From: CAZFQG01 sp964520785
GTDB taxonomy: Bacteria > Planctomycetota > Planctomycetia > Pirellulales > Thermoguttaceae
Assembly: GCA_964520785.1 (NCBI GenBank)
Contig: CAZFQG010000015.1
Location: 1-50,948 of the forward strand
Length of the DNA: 50,948 nucleotides
Reading direction: 5' to 3'
Below, piece after piece: positions 16,952-25,448 of the stretch. The first letter of the stretch is position 1; every line of letters begins with the position of its first letter. A model generated the notes under the pieces. The model worked only from the letters and a program-made list of their open reading frames with translations, had not been told where the DNA came from and made no database searches. The position numbers were made by a program, and so were the translations under genes.

Positions 16952-17200
16952 CTACTTCTTGGCGCCCTCTTCGAGGGCTCTTGCNNNNNNNNNNNNNNNN
17001 NNNNNNNNNNNNNNNNNNNNNNNNNNNNNNNNNNNNNNNNNNNNNNNNNNNNNNNNNNNNNNNNNNNNNNNNNNNNNNNNNNNNGGAAGGCTACTTCTTG
17101 GCGCCCTCTTCGAGGGCTCTTGCGGAAGGCTACTTCTTGGCGCCCTCTTCGAGGGCTCTTGCGGAAGGCTACTTCTTGCCGCCCCCGTCGGGGGCTCTTC
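16946..17200. repeat. 39-bp tandem repeat containing a scaffold gap
   Basis: Units of 39 bases with the core GCCCTC-TTC-GAGGGC hairpin: 16946-16984 (variant first bases), 17085-17123, 17124-17162, and a degenerate unit 17163-17200 whose hairpin has changed to GCCCCC-GTC-GGGGGC. The 100 N between 16985 and 17084 sit exactly inside the array, so true copy number is unknown. The length is 13 codons, but no start or credible coding frame supports translation. Confidence 0.8.
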
Positions 17201-17207
17201 GGTGAAT

Positions 17208-18815
17208 TCACGCCGCTCGCGCTTGGGGGCGTTGATTCAGCGGAATTCTCACTTTGAACGTCGTTCCTTGGCCGGGACCGTCGCTGCTGACCGAGAGGGA
17301 CCCGCCGTGCTCGTCGATGATGCGGTAGGTGATGGAAAGCCCCAGGCCGGTTCCCTGGCCGGAGACCCTCCGGGTGAAGAACGGTTCGAAGACGTGCTCG
17401 ATGACATCTTCCGGAATGCCACATCCGTTGTCCGTGACCGTCAGCCTTGCCGTGCCTTCCGCCTCTTGTAGCGCCAGGTGGACTTGGCCGTCTTCCTTGT
17501 CCCCCAGGCTGTCCAGGGCGTTGGTGAGCAGGTTCAACACCACCTGTTTCATCTCCTGCGGATTCACGTTCGCCGTCACCGCGGCATTCGACTCGAATGA
17601 CACTTTCGTGCCGCGGTATTTTCCCAGGTGTTCGACCATCTCGATCACGCCGCGGATCAGTTCGCACAGTTCCGTCGGCTGCCTCTGCACCGGACCGGTC
17701 CGCGAGAAATCGAGCAGCTTTTCCGTGATCCCCTTGCAGCGGAACGCCTCGCTTTGAATCATTCCAAGATAGCGCCTGAGCACGCCAAGTTCCGGGGCCT
17801 CCTCTTCGTCGCTTGCCGGAGGCATCCGGCTTTCCAGAGATTCCGCGCACATGGCGATCGAGGCGAGCGGGTTGTTGATTTCGTGGGCGACGCCGGCCGC
17901 CAGCAGGCCGACGCTGGCGAGTTGTTCGCTCCGGACGATCTGCTTCGCCTGCTCGCGGACCTGACGGTCGAGATTGTCCCGGATAGTCTGGAACCGCTGC
18001 GTCATCGCGTTCATCGCCTCGGCCAGTTCCGAAATCTCGTCGTCGGTTTGCAGGTGAATCCGGTAGTCGAAGTCTCCCCGCGCCACCCGGCGCGAGCCGT
18101 GAATGAGCGTTCTCAAGGGACGGAATATCCAGCGGAGTTCCAACCCGAAGAAGAGGAGCAGCAGAACCAGCGCGACCGCGCCGGCGATGCTCGTTCCGAA
18201 GATGAGCACCCGGTAGCGGTTTCGCACGGTATCGGCCAGGCCGGCGAGGCAGTTGTGCAGATGGCTCGGCAGTTCCATCGAAAGCTGCTGGAGCCGTTCC
18301 AGTTTGGTGTCGAGGGCGTTGATATCGACGCTGTCGAGCATCCAGTTCTCATCACCGTCGGTTTTATGCACCTCTTGGAGTCCTGCGCGGATATTCTCGA
18401 CCGTTTCAAGCTCGTGCTGATTGTCCGCCACGCGAGGCTCGCTCAGGCATCTGTGGTCCAAAAGGTGCCCGTAGCGCTCCAGCGTCGATTCCACGTCGGC
18501 CAGGCCGGACCGGAAACGGTCGCGCATCATCCGGACCTGCAGCGGGACGCCGGAGGCGGTGGCCACGGGGACGGGGTTGGCGCGGATTCCGCGGAGTTCG
18601 CTCAAGGTGATCCGCAAGTCGCCCACCTGCCGGCTCAGTTCGGCGGCGACCGGCAACTCGGTCACCCGGTCGCTCAATGACTTCACCAGGCTCCGATAGG
18701 CATAAGTCGCGTAGAGTCCCGCCCCGACCAGAACCACCACCAGCGCGCAGAGCACTCCCGTGGTGATGAAGACTTTCGTACGGATGGATCGCTTCGCGAA
18801 CACGTCGACCTCCAT
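17208..18815 (-). CDS. Membrane-bound sensor histidine kinase (HAMP, HisKA, HATPase)
   Basis: A roughly 535-residue sensor kinase. A first membrane helix (VFITTGVLCALVVVLVGAGLYATYAY) and a second (LIFGTSIAGAVALVLLLLFFGLEL) enclose an extracytoplasmic region of about 150 residues. A HAMP domain follows (FRPLRTLIHGSRRVARGDF), then the H-box with VAHEINNPLASI, N-box NLLTNALDSLG, and G1/G2 boxes VTDNGCGIPED and GQGTGLGLSI. It should autophosphorylate and pass phosphate to the NtrC-type regulator downstream. ATG at 18815 is preferred; the frame opens to a TTG at 18878, and no clear Shine-Dalgarno decides. Its promoter must lie in the region shared with groESL. Confidence 0.9.
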   Translation of the reverse strand: MEVDVFAKRSIRTKVFITTGVLCALVVVLVGAGLYATYAYRSLVKSLSDRVTELPVAAELSRQVGDLRITLSELRGIRANPVPVATASGVPLQVRMMRDRFRSGLADVESTLERYGHLLDHRCLSEPRVADNQHELETVENIRAGLQEVHKTDGDENWMLDSVDINALDTKLERLQQLSMELPSHLHNCLAGLADTVRNRYRVLIFGTSIAGAVALVLLLLFFGLELRWIFRPLRTLIHGSRRVARGDFDYRIHLQTDDEISELAEAMNAMTQRFQTIRDNLDRQVREQAKQIVRSEQLASVGLLAAGVAHEINNPLASIAMCAESLESRMPPASDEEEAPELGVLRRYLGMIQSEAFRCKGITEKLLDFSRTGPVQRQPTELCELIRGVIEMVEHLGKYRGTKVSFESNAAVTANVNPQEMKQVVLNLLTNALDSLGDKEDGQVHLALQEAEGTARLTVTDNGCGIPEDVIEHVFEPFFTRRVSGQGTGLGLSITYRIIDEHGGSLSVSSDGPGQGTTFKVRIPLNQRPQARAA

Positions 18816-19030
18816 GTCCGTGGATTTCGCGACATCGCCCGGGTAATTCGGCACACGTCCCTGTACGCCGTCCAGCAAAGCGGGATTCTAGCACGAAGAC
18901 GAAGATCGGAGCAAGGGGAATAGAGATAAGCTCCCTTTCCCACTTTTCCCCTTTCCCGAAGGCACGTCCGTAAACGGCAATCGTAAGCACCACTAAAAAG
19001 GCTGGTTCAATTGCCGACGAAAGGACTATT

Positions 19031-19045
19031 CTGCCAAAATGGCAG
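19031..19045. promoter_or_regulatory. Palindromic candidate upstream activator site for groESL
   Basis: CTGCCA-aaa-TGGCAG is a perfect 15-base palindrome centred about 135 bases upstream of the -24/-12 promoter, the usual distance and symmetry for an enhancer-binding-protein site. Similar half-sites (TTGCCA, ATGGCAC) follow between 19046 and 19073. Confidence 0.45.
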
Positions 19046-19163
19046 TTGCCAGACGCCGCTGTACGGCATGGCACCTCGCTGGATCATGATTCAGGCGGTT
19101 TCTTCTGAAGCTGATCTTTGTAAGTTCAATTCAAATAGAGGGTTAGAGCTTCCACGCCCTTTC

Positions 19164-19180
19164 TTGGCACGCTACTTGCT
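19164..19180 (+). promoter_or_regulatory. Sigma-54 (-24/-12) promoter of groESL
   Basis: TTGGCACG-ctac-TTGCT: GG at 19166-19167 and GC at 19178-19179, with the required 10 intervening bases. It matches the full consensus TTGGCACG-n4-TTGCW. Transcription would start near 19191, leaving a leader of about 115 nt before groES. Confidence 0.78.
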
Positions 19181-19305
19181 TAATTGCGAGCCAATCGCCG
19201 CCGAATCGCCGGTTTGGCAGGCGAGGATCGTGCAAAAATCCGTTGTCTATTATTCTATTTCACGGAAATCAAACAATAAAACTGACTGTTGTTTTGGAGG
19301 CGAAA

Positions 19306-19638
19306 ATGGCCAAGAACAAAACCGCCGCGAGTTCTGAAAAAGCGGCGAAGATTAAGCTCCAGCCGTTGGGGGATCGTGTTGTCGTGAAGAGGGAAGACGC
19401 GGAGACGATGACGTCGGGAGGGATCGTCCTTCCGGATACCGCGAAGGACAAGCCTTCGCGAGGGGTTGTCACCAGCCTGGGGTCGGGCCGCTTGCTCGAC
19501 GATGGGACACGGAGTGAATTCCAGGTCAAAGTGGGGGATCGGGTTCTGTTTAATTCGTACGCCGGCGAGACGTTCAAGATCGGCGACGAGGAGCTTTTGC
19601 TGATGCGCGAAGACGAAATTCTCGCGATTATCGGCTAG
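19306..19638 (+). CDS. groES: Co-chaperonin GroES
   Basis: A 110-residue GroES; it forms the heptameric lid of the GroEL chamber in the cytoplasm. ATG at 19306 follows GGAGG; the frame opens to 19243 without support. An extra basic/alanine-rich segment (MAKNKTAASSEKAAK) precedes the usual start (IKLQPLGDRVVVKR), making it a little longer than the common 95-100 residues. The mobile loop (SGGIVLPDTAKDKPS) and GDRVLFNSYAG are clear. A perfect hairpin GCCGGCC/GGCCGGC lies at 19667-19684 in the gap before groEL and could adjust the ratio of the two messages. Confidence 0.96.
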   Translation: MAKNKTAASSEKAAKIKLQPLGDRVVVKREDAETMTSGGIVLPDTAKDKPSRGVVTSLGSGRLLDDGTRSEFQVKVGDRVLFNSYAGETFKIGDEELLLMREDEILAIIG

Positions 19639-19752
19639 GAGGGAGCGTAAGTAAGCCGGGACGTTCGCCGGCCGCGGGGCCGGCGCAGCCTCTATCGCGG
19701 CTGGCCGGGCTTGCGTCATCGAAAACAATTAAACACAGGGAGAAAATAACTC

Positions 19753-21372
19753 ATGGCTAAGATGATTGCATTCGATCAGGAAGCCCGCGATGCGATTAAA
19801 CGCGGCGTTTCCAAGTTGTCCCAGGCGGTCAAGGTTACCCTCGGCCCGCGTGGCCGCAACGTCATTCTTCAGAAGAGCTTCGGCTCGCCGACCGTCACGA
19901 AGGACGGCGTCACCGTAGCGAAGGAAATCGATCTCGAGGACGTCTATGAAAACATGGGCGCTCGGATGGTCCGCGAGGTGGCTTCGAAGACGAGCGACAT
20001 CGCGGGAGACGGGACCACGACGGCCACGATCATGGCCGAGGCGATTTACAACGAGGGGTTGCGAGCGGTCGTCTCCGGCGTCAATCCGATCCACCTGAAG
20101 CAAGGCATGGAGAAGGCGGTCGCCGACATCATCGAAAAGCTCAAGAAGATGTCCACCCCGGTCAAGACGAAGACCGAGATGGGCCAGGTCGGCACGATCG
20201 CCGCGAACAACGATCCGGAGATCGGGGAGTTGCTCGCCGAGGCGATGGAGCGGGTCGGCAAGGACGGCGTGATCACGGTCGATGAGGGAAAGAGCTTGGC
20301 CACGGAAGTGGAATGGGTGGAGGGAATGCAGTTCGACCGCGGCTACCTCTCGCCGTATTTCGTCACCGATCCGCACACGATGGAGTGCGTACTGGAAGAC
20401 GCCTACGTCCTCATCCACGAGAAGAAGATTTCGAACGTCAAGGACATGGTTCCGCTCTTGGAGGCGGTGGTCCAAAGCGGCAAGCCGCTGCTGATTATCG
20501 CCGAGGACGTCGAGGGGGAGGCGCTGGCGACGCTGGTCATCAACCGGCTCCGCGGCACCGTGAAGGTATGTGCCGTCAAGGCACCCGGCTACGGTGACCG
20601 ACGCAAGGCGATGATGGAAGACATCGCGATCCTTACCGGCGGAACGGCCCTCTTCGAAAGCCTGGGCCAGAAGCTGGAGAACATGGCTCTGACCGACCTC
20701 GGCCGCGCGAAGAAGGTCATCATCGACAAGGAAAACACGACGATCATCGAGGGCGCCGGCAAGAGTGCCGAGATTAAGGGACGCATCGAACAGCTCCGTC
20801 GCGAGATCGAAAACACCACCAGCGATTACGACCGCGAGAAGCTCGAGGAACGCGTCGCGAAGCTGGCCGGCGGGGTCGCCAAGGTGAACGTCGGCGCCGC
20901 GACCGAAAGTGAAATGAAGGAGAAGAAGGCCCGCGTCGAGGATGCTCTCCACGCCACGCGCGCGGCGGTGGAAGAAGGAGTTCTCCCCGGCGGCGGCGTC
21001 GCCCTGCTGAGGGCATCCACGTCGGTCAAGCCGGCCGATTCCCTCGCGCAAGACGAGGTGACCGGCTACAAGATCATTCTGCGAGCCTGCCGTACCCCGC
21101 TAACGCAGATCGCGGCCAACGCCGGCAAGGACGGCGGGATCGTCTGCGAAAAGGTGGCCGAGGAAAAGGGCAACATGGGTTACAACGCCGCGACCGACGT
21201 CTACGAGGACCTCATGAAGGCCGGCGTCATCGACCCCACCAAGGTCACCCGGACGGCGTTGCAGAACGCCTCCAGCGTGGCCACGCTGCTCTTGACCAGT
21301 GACGCTCTCGTCGCCGAGAAGCCGAAGGAGGAGAAGGCTCCCGCCGGTCCCAGTCCGGAAGACATGTACTAA
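19753..21372 (+). CDS. groEL: Chaperonin GroEL
   Basis: A 539-residue GroEL subunit forming the double heptameric ring that folds proteins with ATP. Family signatures present: VTLGPRGRNVILQ, nucleotide loop AGDGTTTATI, and AAVEEGVLPGGGVALL. ATG at 19753 follows AGGGAGAAA. The tail ends EDMY and lacks the GGM repeats usual at the chamber floor of standard GroEL, a feature of some secondary chaperonins. It is co-transcribed with groES from a sigma-54-type promoter, which hints that this is a specialised copy; planctomycetes often have several groEL genes. Confidence 0.96.
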   Translation: MAKMIAFDQEARDAIKRGVSKLSQAVKVTLGPRGRNVILQKSFGSPTVTKDGVTVAKEIDLEDVYENMGARMVREVASKTSDIAGDGTTTATIMAEAIYNEGLRAVVSGVNPIHLKQGMEKAVADIIEKLKKMSTPVKTKTEMGQVGTIAANNDPEIGELLAEAMERVGKDGVITVDEGKSLATEVEWVEGMQFDRGYLSPYFVTDPHTMECVLEDAYVLIHEKKISNVKDMVPLLEAVVQSGKPLLIIAEDVEGEALATLVINRLRGTVKVCAVKAPGYGDRRKAMMEDIAILTGGTALFESLGQKLENMALTDLGRAKKVIIDKENTTIIEGAGKSAEIKGRIEQLRREIENTTSDYDREKLEERVAKLAGGVAKVNVGAATESEMKEKKARVEDALHATRAAVEEGVLPGGGVALLRASTSVKPADSLAQDEVTGYKIILRACRTPLTQIAANAGKDGGIVCEKVAEEKGNMGYNAATDVYEDLMKAGVIDPTKVTRTALQNASSVATLLLTSDALVAEKPKEEKAPAGPSPEDMY

Positions 21373-21409
21373 ACGCCGCGCACGACGTTGGCGATAACCT
21401 CCAATAGCC

Positions 21410-21444
21410 CCCGAGGACCGTTTCGCGGTCCTCGGGTTCTTTCT
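21410..21444 (+). terminator. Rho-independent terminator of groESL
   Basis: A perfect 11-bp stem (CCCGAGGACCG at 21410-21420, CGGTCCTCGGG at 21426-21436) with loop TTTCG and a following TTCTTTCT. Confidence 0.88.
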
Positions 21445-21581
21445 GACTTGGCGGCTTGAGGACGGTCTCGCTCGCAAAAGCGTGTTTCGCGGCCGGGTAT
21501 CGCGGTCTTTGATATCCCGGGGCTTCGATCAGTCTCCGACGCCCCGAGCAAACGGTTGGATATTTGCCCCGAAACGCCGAT

Positions 21582-22526
21582 TCAGCCCGGCTTCACGATC
21601 GACTGGTAATAGTCGATCGAACGCCGCAGGCCTTCCTCGAAATGGACTTGCGTTTCATATCCCAGCATCCGCCGCGCCTGGGTGATGTCGGCGAGGCTTT
21701 CTCGGACGTCACCGGGACGCAGTGCGTCGTGAATGGGTTGTACGTCCGTTCCGAGCAATTGGTTGAGAAGTTCCACCAGCCGCAGCAGGGACGTGTTCCT
21801 CCCGTTGGCGCAGTTGAACATCCGGCCCGAAACGCCTTGTGCATCCATTGCCAGGAGGTTCGCGTGGACCACGTTGTCGACGTAGGTGAAATCACGCGAT
21901 TGCAGCCCGTCGCCGAAAATGACCGGCCGCCTTCCGGAGAGCATCGCCGTAATGAAGAGCGGGATCACCGCGGAGTAGGGGCTGTTCGGGTCCTGCCTCG
22001 GTCCGAAGACGTTGAAGTATCGCAGGCAGACGGTTTCGAATCCATAGGTCGAGGAAAACGCGCGGCAATAGTACTCGCCGGCCAGTTTGGCGGCTCCGTA
22101 CGGGGAAATCGGAAGCGGCAGGTCGGTCTCGCGCTTGCTGCTGGTCGGCTGATCGCCGTAGGCGCTGCTGGACGCGGCGTAGACCAGCCGTTTCACGCCG
22201 GCCTTTCTCGCCTCGTCCAGAAGAGTCACCGTGCCGGTAACGCACGCCGCGTTCGTATCGAGTGGCGCCTTTACGCTTCGTGGCACGGACGCCAACGCCG
22301 CCTGGTGGAACACGCCGTCGACGCCGGCGACGACCCGGCGCACCGTCTCGACGTCGATCAGATCCCCCTCCGTGAATTCAATCGCTTCGCGAAAAGAGTC
22401 CATATTGGAAAGATGACCCGTGCTCAAGTTGTCGAGCACGCGGACGCGGTCTCCGCGCCGAATGAGCGCCTCGCAAATGTGCGAACCGATAAAACCGGCC
22501 CCGCCGGTGACCAGAAATGTGCGCAT
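21582..22526 (-). CDS. NAD-dependent sugar epimerase (UDP-glucose/UDP-GlcNAc 4-epimerase type)
   Basis: A 314-residue short-chain dehydrogenase of the extended class, interconverting UDP-hexoses for polysaccharide or glycan synthesis. Cofactor motif GGAGFIGSH at residues 8-16; catalytic Ser within AASSSAYGD and YGAAK giving Tyr-x-x-x-Lys; RYFNVFGPRQDP and GLQSRDFTYVDN are typical of the WbpP/GalE-like branch. ATG at 22526. It stands alone between groEL and a MITE-like repeat; substrate choice cannot be fixed from sequence. Confidence 0.88.
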   Translation of the reverse strand: MRTFLVTGGAGFIGSHICEALIRRGDRVRVLDNLSTGHLSNMDSFREAIEFTEGDLIDVETVRRVVAGVDGVFHQAALASVPRSVKAPLDTNAACVTGTVTLLDEARKAGVKRLVYAASSSAYGDQPTSSKRETDLPLPISPYGAAKLAGEYYCRAFSSTYGFETVCLRYFNVFGPRQDPNSPYSAVIPLFITAMLSGRRPVIFGDGLQSRDFTYVDNVVHANLLAMDAQGVSGRMFNCANGRNTSLLRLVELLNQLLGTDVQPIHDALRPGDVRESLADITQARRMLGYETQVHFEEGLRRSIDYYQSIVKPG

Positions 22527-22546
22527 CGATGACTCCGGATTGTCGC

Positions 22547-22656
22547 TAGTGCTTTGTCAAACGTAAATGTTCGGGTTGCCGTTTTGGATTCACTCGGGAG
22601 ATTGCGGTGCTTCGCCATGTTGCCAACCCGGAAAACAAGTGTTGACAAAGCACTAT
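22547..22656. mobile_element. MITE-like element with 14-bp terminal inverted repeats
   Basis: TAGTGCTTTGTCAA at 22547-22560 is matched by its exact complement TTGACAAAGCACTA at 22643-22656. The symmetry continues imperfectly inward for about 35 bases on each side (TGTTcgGGTTG against the complement of CAACCCGGAAAACA). The 110-bp element has no coding capacity and begins and ends with TA, as expected for IS630/Tc1-type insertion. No transposase with such ends is in the window. Confidence 0.65.
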
Positions 22657-22768
22657 TGCTTGAAGCGCGTTGAGTAGGGAATTGTACCTCACGGACGGGG
22701 ACGATGTCCCTTACTCACGATATTGCGTTATTGGTTGAAACGGCGGCCGCCGGCCTCGCTTGCGACGT

Positions 22769-23272
22769 TCACTGGCGGCGCGACCCGTGGCCGCGTCGCT
22801 CGTATTCGGCCACGGCCATCCGGTCGCAACGTTCGTTCTCCGGGTGACCGCTATGACCGGCGATATGGGTAAACCGAATTTGGTGTCTCGCCAGGAGGGC
22901 GTCCAGATGCTGCCATAACTCGATGTTTTTGACCTCTTTCCACTTGCCTTTCTCTCGGCGCTTCCACCCGTTCTTCTTCCATTTGGGCATCCACTCGACG
23001 ATACCTTGACCGACGTAAGTGCTGTCCGAGACCAGTTCGACCGTGGTCGGTCGCTTCAGGGCCTCCAGTCCGCGGATGACGGCCGTCAGCTCCATCCGGT
23101 TGTTGGTCGTCTCCGGATCAAAACCGGACCCTTCGATTTCCTTCCCCGAGGCCGGATGGCGCAGGATGAATCCCCACCCACCGGGCCCCGGGTTCCCGGC
23201 GCAGGCCCCGTCGGTGAATAGGATGACTTCACATTGCGTTTCGGCGTTGTTCGTGGTCTTTCGTTTCGCCAT
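22769..23272 (-). CDS. rnhA: Ribonuclease HI
   Basis: A 167-residue RNase HI that cuts the RNA strand of RNA-DNA hybrids. The catalytic set is visible: Asp21 (TDGACAGNPGPGGWG), Glu61 (NRMELTAV), Asp83 (SDSTYV) and Asp150, with His140 in AGHSGHPENERCD. The basic handle WKKNGWKRREKGKWK is present. ATG at 23272 follows GAGGGACG. Normal length apart from a short arginine-rich tail. It ends 50 bases downstream of the PAS-GAF-receiver gene's start of the next transcription unit only in opposite order: that gene lies upstream on the same strand, so the two may be co-transcribed. Confidence 0.95.
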   Translation of the reverse strand: MAKRKTTNNAETQCEVILFTDGACAGNPGPGGWGFILRHPASGKEIEGSGFDPETTNNRMELTAVIRGLEALKRPTTVELVSDSTYVGQGIVEWMPKWKKNGWKRREKGKWKEVKNIELWQHLDALLARHQIRFTHIAGHSGHPENERCDRMAVAEYERRGHGSRRQ

Positions 23273-23321
23273 CGTCCCTCATAAGGGGCTTCGCGGTGTT
23301 TCACCGTCTCCGACTCTCCCC

Positions 23322-25049
23322 CTACGCTCCTTGCTCCACGTTCTCTTCCTTCAGAGAGAGGACCTGCTCCACCGTGTCGATGAGCATGTCGAGGCGGAAG
23401 GGTTTGTAAAGAACCGCTTTGAGGCCTGCCTGCCGTGCTTTGACCAGGGAATGACCCGGGTCGTAGCCGAACCCGGTCATGAGGACCAGGGGGAGCGGAT
23501 CGTCGGGGACGATTTCCTTGAATTGGAGCATGAACTGGTAGCCCGACATGTCCGGCAGCCGGATATCGGCGATGACGACGTCGTAGCCCCCTTCCTGCAG
23601 CATATTCCGGATCATCAACGTCGCCTGCGACCCCGTCGGTGCCGTCTCGACGATGGATCCGTAGCGGTCCAGCAGGTCGTGGGCCGCGCTGCGGACGTCG
23701 GCGTTTTCGTCCACGAGAAGCACACGGCACCCTTTCAGCCGCGGATACTCCTCGACTGGAGCCGGGAGCGGCTTGGCTTGGACCGGCGCCATTCGCTGGC
23801 CCACGCTCTGGATAACCTGCTTGATGTCCCGTGCGTTGCGGAGAATCCGCTGGACCGTCTTGACCACCTCCGGTTCGTGGCCGATATACCGCTCCATCAC
23901 GTGGACGGCGTCATTCAGTATCTCGTCGACCGGAAGCGCCACCGCGCTGTGAATCGCCTCGACGCTGGCAACCGCCGTTCCCGCCTTTTCCGCCACGAGG
24001 AGTTCCAACGTGTTCAGCGCCGCGGCCACGTCGCGAGTGAATATCTCGAGAAACTGCAAGTCGCTTTCGGTAAAGGCGCCGGGCTCCGGGCTTTCGACGT
24101 TGAAGGTTCCGATGACTTCGTCGTGCCACAACAGAGGCACCGTCAGCGAACTCCGCGCGTCCTTCGCCCCCTTCAGGTAAAGCGGATCCTGGGAGGTGTC
24201 CTCGCACAAATAGCTCTTGCCGGTCGCGGCGACGAACCCGGTGATCCCATTATCTTGCGGCCGCGCGTACAATTCGCGGTGCATCGCGTCTTCCGCCATC
24301 CCGACGGCCAGTAAAGGCTCCAGTCGCCCCGTCTTCGCGTCCAGGAGCCGGATTTCCACGACTTCGAAGCTCAACAGATCGCGAGTGAAGTACAAGATAT
24401 TGGATTTCAGCAACTCTACCCGCTCGTTGACCGACATGTTGAAAAGCTCATCGGGCAAAAGGTCGGCCAGTTCGCGCCCGGCTTGATGGATCGCGGCGAG
24501 TTTCTGCTGCTGCACGCGTTCGCTGGTAACGTCATGAATCGAGACGATCAGATGCTCCGGACGTCCGGATCCCATTCGGACGGGCATCGCGTGAACTTCG
24601 AAGAAACGGTTCGATTCGGTCCGGACCGTGGAAACGCCCGGGTTGCCGGTGGCCAAGGCGGTGTGGAACGGGCAGAAGTCGGGGCCGAGGATTTCCGGGT
24701 TGTCCAAGAGGGCGTAGAAGCTTTCGCCGATCGGGTCGTCGCGACCCGTCCATGTTTTGACGCGGTCGTTCGTCCAGAGGATCTTATTGTTGGCGTCGAG
24801 GAGGAGAACGCCGTCGGGCATTCCACGGAGGATCTGTTGCGTCTGGAGAACCTGGCAGGGCTCGAACGAAGCATCGAGCTGGTCGCTGCTGATGAAAACC
24901 CCGTCAAAGAAATCGTGCGCGAGGCGCTCCAGCCCGGAGGCAGCCTTCGTCACGATTTCAAAGTCGTAAGACTCGGCCATCTTCGCCCGAATTTGGTCCG
25001 CTTGCTCTCGGGACTGGCAAATGAAAAGAAATCTGGCTTTTTCGGCCAA
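23322..25049 (-). CDS. PAS-GAF-receiver signalling protein without a kinase domain
   Basis: A 575-residue cytoplasmic signalling protein. Residues 1-65 resemble a receiver fold without a phosphoacceptor; 70-180 a PAS domain (GVLLLDANNKILWTN ... IHDVTSERV); 205-350 a GAF domain (NGITGFVAATGKSYL ... GTFNVESPEPG). Residues 360-420 are a helical bundle in the position of a HisKA domain but without an H-box. Residues 440-570 are a receiver with Asp495 (VIADIRLPD) and Lys in YKPF. No ATPase domain follows, so it is either a phosphorylated scaffold or a degenerate hybrid kinase. The start is TTG at 25049 with AGGAG ten bases upstream. Input signal unknown. Confidence 0.85.
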   Translation of the reverse strand: MAEKARFLFICQSREQADQIRAKMAESYDFEIVTKAASGLERLAHDFFDGVFISSDQLDASFEPCQVLQTQQILRGMPDGVLLLDANNKILWTNDRVKTWTGRDDPIGESFYALLDNPEILGPDFCPFHTALATGNPGVSTVRTESNRFFEVHAMPVRMGSGRPEHLIVSIHDVTSERVQQQKLAAIHQAGRELADLLPDELFNMSVNERVELLKSNILYFTRDLLSFEVVEIRLLDAKTGRLEPLLAVGMAEDAMHRELYARPQDNGITGFVAATGKSYLCEDTSQDPLYLKGAKDARSSLTVPLLWHDEVIGTFNVESPEPGAFTESDLQFLEIFTRDVAAALNTLELLVAEKAGTAVASVEAIHSAVALPVDEILNDAVHVMERYIGHEPEVVKTVQRILRNARDIKQVIQSVGQRMAPVQAKPLPAPVEEYPRLKGCRVLLVDENADVRSAAHDLLDRYGSIVETAPTGSQATLMIRNMLQEGGYDVVIADIRLPDMSGYQFMLQFKEIVPDDPLPLVLMTGFGYDPGHSLVKARQAGLKAVLYKPFRLDMLIDTVEQVLSLKEENVEQGA

Positions 25050-25448
25050 GGCGTCTGAACTCCTAAGGTGCTTTGCCCTTGTGAAAACCGCTATGCTTCC
25101 ATATCCCTCTTATCGGCCGAGCATGGGGCGAATCCACCAGCCTCCCGGCCGAATCAAACCTTTCCCAGACTACTGCTTCGATATAATCCTCATCCGTGCT
25201 ACAACGGAACACCGCATCGCGTTTTTTCACATTCCCCCAACCAGCCGCTTGTACCGAGGCGATCACTTTTCCCGACCTCGGGGAAAAGCCCCCGCCGATA
25301 GTATTCTATACGAACCGAAACCCCCGTAAATGACGAATCGTGAAGGAAACCGCGTTTTCCGTGATTTGATTCATTGGACCGGTGGTGGTCCACTCCCCCG
25401 CGGAGCGGCCTTCGACACCACCGGTGGCCCTAGTTCCATGAGAAACCA
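25050..25448. other. Intergenic with an inverted repeat upstream of the small membrane protein
   Basis: ACCGGTGGTG (25378-25387) pairs perfectly with CACCACCGGT (25416-25425) across a 28-base loop, ending about 24 bases before the next ATG. The rest, including short frames at 25021-25393, shows no coding signals. Confidence 0.5.

Larger units (their letters stand above)
18816..19305. other. Divergent intergenic region between kinase and groESL
   Basis: This region holds the sigma-54 promoter (19164-19180) and the palindrome at 19031-19045. No CIRCE (TTAGCACTC-n9-GAGTGCTAA) element and no ROSE-like hairpin was found, and no clear sigma-70 promoter for groES was seen. Confidence 0.6.

Noticed and set aside
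16946..17200. Possible CRISPR array
   Set aside because: The 39-base units are contiguous with no unique spacers, and no cas genes are present.
18816..19305. CIRCE or heat-shock sigma-32 element before groES
   Set aside because: No TTAGCACTC/GAGTGCTAA pair and no sigma-32-type -35/-10 were found.
25021..25393. Short frames on both strands before the small membrane protein
   Set aside because: None has a start signal or plausible composition.
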